The notes under the pieces: generated by a model
The model's input: only the letters and a program-made list of their open reading frames with translations
Database searches by the model: none
Told to the model about the DNA's origin: nothing
DNA from: Lithospermum erythrorhizon
Taxonomy: Eukaryota; Streptophyta; Magnoliopsida; Boraginales; Boraginaceae
DNA length: 64,000 nucleotides
Direction: 5' to 3'
Assembly: GCA_019722365.1 (NCBI GenBank)
Contig: JADFUC010001146.1
Location: forward strand, 806,001 to 870,000
Shown here: piece after piece, positions 39,774 to 51,500 of the stretch
How positions within the stretch are numbered: the stretch's first letter is position 1
Layout: the number at the start of each line of letters is the position of its first letter
Translations under genes and position numbers: made by a program

Positions 39774-40973
39774 ATGGATACACAAGAAGTTCATTCTTAC
39801 ATGCCTAGAGATCTTCAATTATCTGGTCATGTCACATGTGCCTATAGGACTTTCACAGTCAACAATTGTTGGTGTTTTTCTGCTTTGTTCTGGTCTAGTT
39901 GTATCCTTCATTTGGATGCTATCAGGTAATATTTCAACTGTTCTCTTTTCCTCATGCATAGCATTATTGCTTACCATCTCTAGTATGATAATATGCACTA
40001 ATCTCATGTACAAAATATCCCCTTTTTTAATATAATAATGCATTGTTGGTTGTTACTTGAGTCTTCTTATGATGATGTGTTTAGAGAAGAAAATGATCAA
40101 TTATTTCATACATTAAAAAAATATATCTTTTTTTCCTGTCAATAAAGCTTGGTTATGAAGTATGTTGGTAGCATTTGCATTTGATTATATTACTAAAAGC
40201 AGGGAGGTGCAGAAATATATCAAAGGTCGATAGGCTGCTTATGTGCTGGTGGGTATTCACCGGGCTGATACACATGATTCAAGGTTCTCAAGTATTCCCT
40301 TGCAGAAGCCTGTAAGTACTCTACTTTATCTTCCTGGTCGAAGATCTGTTGTACGCTTGTACTTCAGATGGCTTCATATTTCACGTACTAATGCTGATTT
40401 GGAACAAAATCATACAGGGAAAGAATATAGCAAGGGTGACTCGCAATATATGTCACGGGATTCTGCAGTTTTTGCAGTTGAAGGAATAACAGTTGTGCTT
40501 GAGGGCCCTGCTTGCATTATTGCACCGTATGTATCAACGTTAATTGCATTTCTCGTTAGCTGGTGTATCAATTTTTTCAGTATAGACTGGAAGGATTGAG
40601 TTTTCTCCGAATGACCGATGCATCTTTTGTGAACCATTTTATTTGGATAAAATCTTACAGTTCAAATGGTCTTTATATCATTTCACATTGTAATAATTTA
40701 TTCTTTGTACATTGACATTTTTCAGGTATGCCATAGGTGGTAAGAAGCCATACAGTTATGTACTTCAACTAGCAATCTCTTTAGGGCAGCTCTATGGAAC
40801 CATTCTGTACTTTCTTACAGCTTATTTGGAGGGATAACTTTGCTGTAAGCCCATTCTACTACTACGCCTACTTTGTGTTCCCGAATAGCTTCTGGATATT
40901 AGTCCCCACAATTATAGCAATCCGTTGCTGGAAGAGAATATGCTATGCTGTCAAGCGCGCCAGGATTAAATAG
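39774..40973 (+). pseudogene. HYD1: Pseudogene of the delta8-delta7 sterol isomerase (EBP/HYDRA1)
   Basis: Related to emopamil-binding-protein sterol isomerases of the ER. Recognisable blocks: MPRDLQLSGHV then [52 protein letters not shown] then [50 protein letters not shown]. Lesions: a 7-bp duplication of CACATGT at about 39831-39839 shifts frame after GHV. The segment between HMIQG and KEYSKGD (about 40283-40420) is scrambled and shifts frame again. A 2-bp loss after LEGG (about 40834) creates a stop. Introns are retained (39931-40203; 40529-40724), so this is a duplicated copy, not a retrocopy. A downstream ATG at 39829 bypasses the first lesion only. Confidence 0.88.
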
Positions 40974-41137
40974 TTCATACTTACACGATTTACTACATTC
41001 GGTTGTCAGACTCCTTGGAGCTCGGTGAAACTTTCCTCTTGGTGGGTCTTCTTCGTTCTTGCATCTACGAACCTAATTAGAAAATGCACTTTCGACTCAA
41101 GTATGGAGTGCATTGGAGTGTTGTTTACATTGAATAG

Positions 41138-41216
41138 GATGTGAAGACAAACATATTAGTGGTATTGCCGTATTGCTAATGAAGTGAAGAGCATTCTTCT
41201 TGCAAAGGAACACTGA
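41138..41216 (+). pseudogene. Stray copy of the last exon of the gamma-glutamylcyclotransferase
   Basis: TTGAATAG|GATGT, ACAAACATATTAGTG and GAAGTGA(A/G)GAGCATTCTT, ending in TGA, match exon 8 of the GGCT gene (38330-38397), including the acceptor. The copy has a tandem GTATTGCC duplication and an extra TTC, so it is decayed. No other GGCT exon is visible nearby. Confidence 0.8.
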
Positions 41217-42517
41217 GAAACTGAAAGGTTTGGTTTGAAATTGATTGATGTTTGCTTTAAGAATCTTCTGTAACTAGCAAAAGCCTTTTCATTAGACTAT
41301 TCAGTTTGAATTATTGAACTATGAAGCATAAAATATGTCCGATAACCATGAAACAATTAAAAAAATTGTTGACTTAACTCTGTCTTATTTGCACACTTAA
41401 TTCAACTAAATTTGATTTGACAAAGTACAACTACTTGTCAACTCACATGAGCATTTTCCTCAATTTTTTTTGTTGATTTTTTAGTTGTTTACATATACAA
41501 TATTTATATACGGTCATACAGAGTATATCAGCTGCCTCATAAAAACGAGTTCAAGGCTTAGATACTAAATAAGACTTCTCTTATTAAATAATTTATTCTT
41601 ATATGTAAAATAAATAATCATATAAATTTTAAAACATGATTCTAAAAAAATTAATCATAATTTGTTTTATTTTAGCCAATGAGCTGATATTATAACTTCG
41701 AGTAGCAAGTGTAATCCATCAATTAAATTAGAGAGCAGTAATAATGATCATAGTATACTTGTAGGATAAGTTTTAATTTTAGTATGAATAATAAATTGGG
41801 TATTTAGAATTCAATATTCACGAATATGTAATATATAAGTTTAATAAAAAATAAAACTTAAATAAATAAATAATTTATAAATATTATAGTAATAAGCAAA
41901 AAATCAATAATCAAGTGTAAAAACTGTTCAAGAATCATAAAATAATGTACACTTCCAAGGTTTGCACCGTCGTCAGTCGTCTACTATAAAGACTCAGATC
42001 CGCTATGCATGTGTGGGTTGGTCTAGGCCCCCCGCCTTGTACAAGTAATTCCACAAGCATTACGTCCTTAAGCAGCCTCGGCTCCCGAGTATATAATATA
42101 CAACACCGAGTCGGATTAAAATTATTCGAGTTTAAAAATAACATAAAGTTTTATTTGAACAACTTGAATCGAGTTTTCAAGTTGAACCTTATCAAAGATT
42201 TGACTCGATCTAGTTAACCCACCTGTTTAGCTAACAAACCCACACTCCGCAAATCATAAAGGTGGACGTATTTCAAAAGCATATATTTCCACGCATCCAC
42301 ACGTTAAACCGAATGCGATTTTGTACAATCATTTTGTTTTAGCATTAAAAAAAAAACATTACTGCTATATTCCGACGGATGCGTGTACTTTCGCGGGAAA
42401 ACTGAAACCATCTTCAATTTCAATACTCCAACAAAACAATAAACAACCACACAATTCACACATTTGCTTCACACTTTACACACAGTGAAATCAGAGCAAT
42501 TTAGGGTTAAATAAACA
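41217..42517. other. Intergenic region upstream of PDS5
   Basis: AT-rich DNA, no supported gene. The last 150 bp is the probable PDS5 5' leader and promoter. Confidence 0.45.
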
Positions 42518-45500
42518 ATGGCGGAGTCGATTTTTCGAATCGGGAATAAACTCGGAGCTTACAAAACTCGCCCTAACAAAGATGTTATACTTAAGCTACT
42601 CAAAGTAAGTGACAACTAATTTAATCAATAATTTACTAATTTATTAGAAATGTATTTAAGTAATTTATGTGATATTAAATTATTAATATGAATTTTTTTA
42701 TGTCGATATGTGTATGAATGTTTTTGAGTTATATATATAATTTTTTTAATTAATAGTAGGTCAGTTGTAATTTATCAGAAATCTGTGAGTAATTTTTGTG
42801 ATACTTAGGCTATTTAAAAAATATCCTCTAGTTTTGAATTTCTATGGTTGAATTTATTAAGTTTTGAATGAAAATAATATCAAAATGTGTTAAACTTGTT
42901 AATTAACGTTTGAAATTTTGTTGATCTTTGACTATTTTTGAAATGGAGGTAGTAGTAATTTCACGGAAATATACGTGTAATTTATACCATGTTACAGATT
43001 GATACGAAGTTGTTGATGTAGATATGCTTTGAATTCTTTTTAACTATGGTACAGTTCCTTAATGAAAAGTAGATCGGTAGAATTTCTCATGAATATATGA
43101 ATAATTTATGTGATATGAATCATCGTTATGAAATTGTCGATGTTGATATGTGTGAAAAGGCTTTTAAGCTATGGTATAATTCCTTAATTAAATGTTAGAG
43201 TAGTAGATTCAAATTTTCTTCTTAAATGTTACTAGAAGTTTTGTTTATTAAGTTTGTTGTAACTAGATGATTTTTTGTTTTGCTTATGAAATGTTGTGAA
43301 CTTATGTTTGATTGGAATATATTAAGTTGATCGAAGTAAGAAAGCCGTAGTATAACTTGTAGAAAGTAATGGCCAACTCTTGCGCACTCTAAATGTAGAG
43401 ATCTATAGACGTTGACAGATTTTAACTCTTCGAGCAAAAATGGATCATATTTTGATGTCTTGATGTCTTCCAGTCTTCGGCTGAAAGAGAACCCTAATGG
43501 GAAATACATAATGACACTGCTGTTGCAAATGGGTGGAGAGCTCATTTTTTGTGTCAATAATAATTGAATCAAAACTTGCAAGTAGATTATGGGCTTTGGA
43601 TATGGGAACTCCTTATATAATTTAAGCTTTAGATACGAGGACGTTTGTCCTATCGAGGACTCACAAGTAACAAATTACTATTGACTTGATTTCCTCACTC
43701 CCTTTTTAATCTTTTCACTTTGCATGTAATTTTCTTGCAGCAAGCTGCAGATGCTCTTCCTGAACTGAAACAGTCGGATACTCTGAGGAGGTTCATGAAG
43801 CCGTTGAGCGATTCTCTTATTAAACATAGCCTGCTTCAGCATGGAGATAAAGAGATAAGACTTTATGTAGGTTTCTGCTTTGTTGAAATAATAAGGGTGC
43901 TCGCTCCAAATCCTGGTTTTGAAGATGAAGTTCTTAGGGTGAATATTCCCTTTGTCCTATACTCCTATGTTACCGAGTTACAAGCTTTTTCCTCTTCTTT
44001 TTATGTGACACAATTATCCGACTTAACATTTAGTTTTCCCTGGATGTTGTTGCAGGACACGTTTGAACTTCTTATAAGCATTTTTGACGACCTTACCAAG
44101 CTTAAGGATGTTTTTTTCTCGAAAAGGATTGAACTATTGCAGACTGTTGCAAAACTTCAGTTCTACTTGCTGATGCTAGACACTGGCTGTGATGATTTAG
44201 TTATCAAAATGTTCAAGACCTTCTTTAATGTTGTCAGGTAATTTTTTCCATATAATTCCCTATTAGCCATTTTAATAGTCCTTCAGAATTAGTCACAATT
44301 ACATCAAAATGGCTCATTACAGTAAGTAAGCTTCCTATCTCTTGTGAAGTAGTAGATAGTCGTTTCCCTTCATGTTGGGTCAATTCGGAAACAGCCTCCC
44401 TGTTATTGCAGACGTTGTATTGTTAATTATGAAGATAGCTAGCAGAGGATGATGATAGAGAAGACAACGTGAGAAACAGGGGCAGAGGAGAAATTACTTT
44501 TGTATAATATTTTTTCAAACGTCATAACCTAGAGTTTGACTTTTATACTCCGTATATAGTATATACAATGACTCCTATTCATATAGAAACACTATCAACC
44601 TATAAATAACAAATCATAAGCTAACTAGGTCCGGTTCGTTCAATAAGGCTGCCTACAATCCATCTCAATCCCCCTCCCCACTTAGGCTGAAGCCACTTTA
44701 GAGGCATTGGGGACATGTTATTGTTTTTTGTTCCTAATTTGGTCCTAAAGTTTGACTGATAATAGATACACATATCATCTGACTTTCTCATTTTTGTCTT
44801 GAACGAGATCCTACTCGCTTGTAGTTACTTATTTATTGGTAGAACACATGGATTTTCTCTCGACTTTATCAGGTTATAAAGTGGATTTTGTGAATGAGCT
44901 TACCATAAAAACTCATCTAGTTCACAAGTGTTTTATTGTATTATATACTCACAAGAATCATTCACTTTTAAGTGAGGGTGAAATTGAGCAAAATTTATAG
45001 CTTTAATATAACATTAACTATTTTCATGCAGGGAGAAACATCCTCCAAGTTCAATTGTTGCAATGACCTCTATCATTACGCGTATTTTGGAGGAAAAGGT
45101 TCAAGAGAATGAATCTGGGGATCTTATTTTAGAAGGAAATGTTTTTGAGCCATTGTTAGATGTAATACTTCGCAATCTGAAGGAAGCTGAGGTAATTGGC
45201 AGATCCGATTCAAATTACTTTAGATGAGTTATCTGTCAGAAAATTTATTTTACGGTAATGTTATGGGATAACAATTTTATTCGGAATATATATGTATGGG
45301 ATTTGAAGGGAATGACATGGCATTCAATATCACTTTTGCAGTGGATGACTTTGACATCATTGAAATACTCTACTATTTTTGTTATGTATCTGTATAAGAG
45401 AAATCAGGGACCATGCCTGATAAATGATTGTAGAACGATTATGGGACCAATCATATGATTATGGGGCCAATCATTTAGTTAAGCGTGCATGATCTTGGAG

Positions 45501-48500
45501 TGTTCAGTCCTGCAATTATGTTAGATTGATGGCCATGACGACATATGTGTTAATATAGTGATGAGACTTGGCTGGGGCTTTATAGTCCATGCCAAGTTCA
45601 ATTAAGTTATCCTCCAAGTAGAAAGTTGATGCATTGTTTGGTTAACACTTGATATTCTCAATTAGCTGCCAAAAACATATATTTGATTTGTGGTTCTCTT
45701 AGCTTACTAAGCACTTCCACTTACGTTCAAATTTATTTCTGCAGGGTACATCGGCTTCTACAAAGCTTGCTGTCTCTGTCATTCAAAGTTGTGGTGAAAA
45801 GCTCGAGAACATGATTTCTCTGTTTCTACGATCTTGTATACTGAACAAGGAGTCTGTCAAGACTGACTTGAAAGAACTTCACCATGAAATCATTCTTCAG
45901 ATCTTTCGTTGTGCTCCTCAGATGCTTTTATCTGTCATTCCTAGCTTGACTCATGAACTACTGGTTTGTAATTTCTTTGTTGCAATTTATATAATGGTAT
46001 GATACTTGATATTTCAGGAACCTTGTGTTTTAAGTAACGTGTATTTGCAGACAGATCAGGTTGATGTCCGCATAAAAGCTCTCAACTTGATCAGAAAACT
46101 GTTTGCAATGCCTGGCCATTGCATTGGTCAAAATTATCGCCATGTTTTTATAGAATTTTTGAATAGATTCTCTGACAAGTCTGTTGAAGTAAGACTTAAT
46201 GCTCTTTCATGCGCTAAAACTTTCTACATTACCAACCCATTAGGGACAGAAGCACTTGAAGTTCTTGGTGAGCTCTTGCAAATTATCTTCTCAGTAGCAT
46301 GCTGTGGTTGTGTAATTATGATTGAATCTGTCTGATTTTGTAATATTTATCAAACAGCTGCTATTGAGGCACGCCTTTTGGATATTGATGATAGAGTGAG
46401 AACAGAAGCAGTTTCTGTGGTGTGTGATCTGTTAATTGCTAAACCTAAGACCATGCATCTTGAGCTGATATCTAAAGTAGCTGAACGCATGCGTGACAAA
46501 AAAGTTGGTATTGCTATCAAAATGCTTTCATGTGATACATTTTAGGTAATGATTTCCCACACCACTTGTTGAAAATGACTCTCCACTTGTAGTGAAAAAC
46601 TGGATCCAAAATAACAAAGAGATGGAATGCCATTATCAAAAAGTGGAGTGGGAAAACCTTTGCCCTATATTTATGCATTCTGTGATCTTTTTCTACGCGT
46701 CTCTTGTTATATAGGCAATTGTGAGGAGGAAGGCCTTGCGGAAGTTGCTGGAACTGTATCAACAATATTGCATACATTGTGCTGGAGACGTCATGGATTC
46801 GAGTGATCAGTTTGAACAGATACCATGCAAAATCTTGATGCTTTGCAATGATAAAAGCTTGAATGAATTTAGGTGATCATGCGTATACTATGGCAGATGG
46901 AAGAATACGTCTTTAACTAAGTATGAAGTTAAACTCTAAATCTGCATGGTTCTCAGGCCACCAAGCATGATTTCTGTATTGGAGGATGATCTTTTCCCCC
47001 CTTCACTTTCACTTGAAGAGAGAACTAAGCATTGGATCTTCATGTCATCACTTTTTACACCGTCTCATTTGAAGGCATTAAAACTTATATTATCTCATAA
47101 ACGAAGGTATTGTCTCTAAATTCTGATAGTGTGACTGCACAGTGTTATTTCTTATGGGGTTCGTATTCTTTCAGGCTGCAAAATGAGATGAAAGCTTACC
47201 TAAGGCTTCGGAACAAAAGCAGAAAGGGCGAATATCAATCCCTCTTTCTTGTATACAGTATTCGATTTTATGGATTTTTTGTGTGTTTCCTGCATCGACA
47301 ACAAGAGTATTATGTATGAGACACCTTTATAAATGTATATTTCACGTATATTCAATTCAGGATTATAAATGTATAATTCACGTATATTCAATTCAGGATA
47401 GTACTATCTACATTGATGTATGTGTCATTTTGATGTTTAAAGCCTATAACAAGTATCAAGCAGCAGATCAGCACTAGTTTCTTATGGCTGAGTCGGAAAA
47501 TGTATACGTGACAAAGATTGTATAAAAAAGTTAAAATTTATTTTCCTACTACCTACTATACCCAAATCATCTGTTAATGTGAAAATATTGCGGTAATGCA
47601 GGAAAATCAGTATAAAGAAATGCAAAGTGAAATAAAATCTTCATTTCTGAAGTTGTCAGCTTTCTTCCCCGATCCTGCCAAAGCTGAAGATTATTTCCAT
47701 AGACTGAATGCAACGAAGGACACATGCATTTTTCATGCCTTTGCAGAGCTGCTAAATGAAGGGAGTCTGACTTATGCCCAGATTTCTAAGGTATGGTTTG
47801 CCATTTTTAGATTCTTGCCGATGAGAGATTGTGTTTACATTTATGTTTCATCAGCTAACTTTGATTTACTAGGATTGGAACTATTGTAATGTTATTAAAT
47901 TGTACCTAAAACCCAGGATGTGTGAAACTCAGGAACTGAAATCATACATGATTTTGAGTTTCTTAGAGTTCAGGATGTGCTGCTTGGTTTTTTCTGACTT
48001 TATTTTATCTTTTCCTGTAAATTGATCTTGCAAGAATGTACTTATGAGCTTATGTCCTCATCGTTCATGCAGGATAACTTTTTGAAAACAATTGGACAGA
48101 GCAATCCACTTTTCAAGTTCATGAAGTCAGTTTCTATGAAGTGCATGTTCATCATATTTTCTAGTGAGCAGGTTTCCTTAATGATAGACCATTTAACTGG
48201 TCATATATCTGGAGAGAAGAATACCAAGGATTCTTGTGCTCAGCTTCTTTTGGTAATAGAATTTCTTATTAAGTTATAAAGCTTGTTGTCCTCTTTCAGT
48301 TGCAATTTTAGATACACCTATCGAAATTATATTCTTCTTGCCCTTAAAGTACCAAGTACGTGGGAAATGACCAATAGTGGGAATAAGACTTGTACAGTTT
48401 GTGTTCTAAAGCTAGCGTAGGTCCTCAACGAGATTGCTGCTTAGGATCTTAGATAAGCCAAGACTTGGATCTGTTTTATTCTCTGATGCATACAACATGT

Positions 48501-51500
48501 TCTCACCAGATATGTGGTTCAATGCTTCAGTGAGGCATCTATTTCCTTATTGTCTGATATGCTTGTTACATTTTTTGTAATGAGATATCATTACCTCCAA
48601 CTCCCAACAAATAGAAAAAAGGTAGCACTGTATTACTGTAGCTTGAGCTACTTAGAGAAACATTTTCATCTTAGACGATTCTGCAGTTGAGGATTGTGTG
48701 TGCCTCAGCTGTCAAGAGTTTCTGAAGGCGTTTTTCAGAGGACCAAGTAATATGATTCCTCATATGGTGTTTGTATCGTGGTGACATGCCTGTTATTTTT
48801 CCTCAACACTTCACAGTAGGAAAACAGGAAATTCTCGTCTTCCTGAAAGATGTATCAGATTAGCCCACTAAAAACTATAGATATTTATGATGTTTGGCAT
48901 TTAGAGACAGTTCGCCTTTTTTAATCTGTAAAATTGAAGTTATAATGTCATATTTCAATCTTTTTGACTAGCTTTATTTATCCAGGCTGTTATCAGTATC
49001 TTTCCTTCACTCCTGAGAGGTTCAGAAGAGAAGTTTCAGTCCTTATTAGAAAACGGCAGTATTCCTTTCAATGATGAGCTACTTCAGATTTTAGCAAAAG
49101 AAGGATCCACCTTTCCTATCAAGCTTTGGTAACACCAATATTCTGTTTTGCTTTCTTACTGGACATAAAGATGCTGCTCAAGTGATATAACTTCATATTG
49201 AAACACGTGTTATCATGGAACAGATCTGTTCAATTCTCTCTTCCCCTGTTTTTATTAATTGTTCACCACTTGAGTGTTAACCTTGACTATATACTGTTCA
49301 CTGCTTTGACTGCCAATAATTTACTTCACTATCAGCAAATTTGATTTGAAATGGAGAAACATAAACCTTTATCAATACAATAAACTGCTTAATTTATCAG
49401 GATGAAAGTGATGTGTGTGGACTTAATAACTATCGACAGTACATTGAAGAACTATAAGAAAATGGCCTTATATATCTTGCTGTTAGTAAACTGAAGAAAC
49501 ATGAAACCCGTGCATTTTGTAGTAACTAATATTGGGTTTCTTGAATTTTTAGTCTATATATTTAAGCTTTATTCACCTACATTAGGAACATAGGGCATGT
49601 CAGTCCCTTGATGTTTCTTATAACTTGCATAATATTTGGAGGCTACTAAGTTATTAAAGTATCAAACCCTAAGCATGTTTCCAGTCAGGATTCCATTATT
49701 GAATAAGATAATGTAGTCACCATTTTTTGGAGATTTTCTTACTTCTTTGACCCTTGTCTTCTGGTGTTGTATCAGGCGTTTTTCCAATTGAACTAGTGAG
49801 CTCTTCAAACAGCTAACAAAATTATTTAGTACCTATTCTGTCAAAGTAGTTTGAATGAATCTATTCTTACTTTACCACCATCCAGATTCTAAATTTAAAA
49901 CCCACCTTTTGTCCTTGTAGTAACATATACCCATTCTTGGAGAGGCTCTGCCTGGAGGGAACACGTGCACAGGCTAAACTTGCTGTATCTGCCATTGCCA
50001 AATTAGCTGCTACCAGAATGCAATTGATGTTCTCAAAGTTATTCAAGGTTGGAACATTTTCAGATTTGATGTTTTATGGATCTTCCACTTATACCCTTTT
50101 TAACTGATTCACCTGCTCGAACAATAAACCATTCTTCTTTCGGGTAGTAACATGTATTTAGATATTCTGGAGAAAGTTTCTTCGTCTTTAGTTGAAAATG
50201 TAATTAATACTTAACGCTTATATATTACATTACACTAAGAATAAGCACACTCGTATGCAGATTCTAGTAAATTATTTCAACGAACATAGAAGCACAGAGC
50301 ACCTGTAGGGGGTTGTATGTCAATCTGAGCACTTCCTTCCCCATCTATTTATGATGCCAAAGCTATATGGTCACACTGATTTAACTGAATGAACTATTCA
50401 TAACAACTTCCATGCAACAGTCATAGATAGCATTTTTTCTTCAAAACCTGCATGGCTGCTCTGAGCAATAATTTGTTCTGTTCTCGTGAACTGGTGTTTA
50501 AAACCACAGTTATTTCTTCTTTTTTTTGGTTGCATGTGAAGTTATGGATCACAGCCTTCAACTGGTAATTCAGTGTTAAACTAGGCTGGTCATTCGATAA
50601 AACCTTGTTTTCTTTTGACCTTTATAGGTACTGTTTCATTCTCTACAAAAGGACCAGAATTCTGCAGCTGGCTTGCAATCTTTAGGCTGTGCTGCTCAAC
50701 ACTCAGTTTCAACGTTTGAATCCCAAGCCGATGGAGTGTTTGTTATAATATGACATACTCTTAAAAGTAACCAATGTAACCCTGAGTTTGCCTTGGCTTC
50801 CATTTTCCAATTTTATGTTTTCCTTTTTTTCATTTATTTTAATCATTTGATTTGTGGTGCAGGATGACATGTCCACTGACTTGGATTTTCTTGATAAAAA
50901 CTTTTACTGCAGCCATTCTTGCAAGCTGAAGGTAATCTATTCAACATCAGTTCAAAAATAAAAATTCTTGAAATTGGCTTTATCGTATCCTGTTCAAAGC
51001 AAATTGTTTGGAGACCTAAAGGATTGGGACGGGGATGACTTGATATAACACCACCCAATACCTGGGAATGCTGTGCGAAGAATTTTCTAGGTACTTGAAA
51101 ATGAGGATACTCAAGTAAACTTCTAATCACTTTTGTGCATATTAAAGGTTCCCGGTAGGTTTGCTGGGATTTAATTAGACAATCCTGGCCATGATTCCTC
51201 ATAAAGATATTACCTAGGGATCCACCTAACATTCATTCTTGGAGAAGTAATCAAAACAATTTACTTTCACTGGGTTTAATTTTGGCAAGGTTGCTACTAA
51301 ATATTAATTTTTTGTTTTCATCCTGATAATATTTGCAGATCTATGCACTCAAAGCACTTGTGAGGAGTTTTCTGCCACATAAACGTGCTGATGTTACTCG
51401 CCCCATCACTCCTTTGTTGGACATTGTTCTTCAAATGCTTCAGAAGGGTGAATATTCTGATGGTTCGGTCACTTGGTATGGTCTGAAGCAACAAGCTTTT

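Noticed and set aside
41935..42217. Overlapping frames on both strands upstream of PDS5
   Set aside because: No homology signal and no splice context; CCCCCCGCC-type stretch inflates the open frame.
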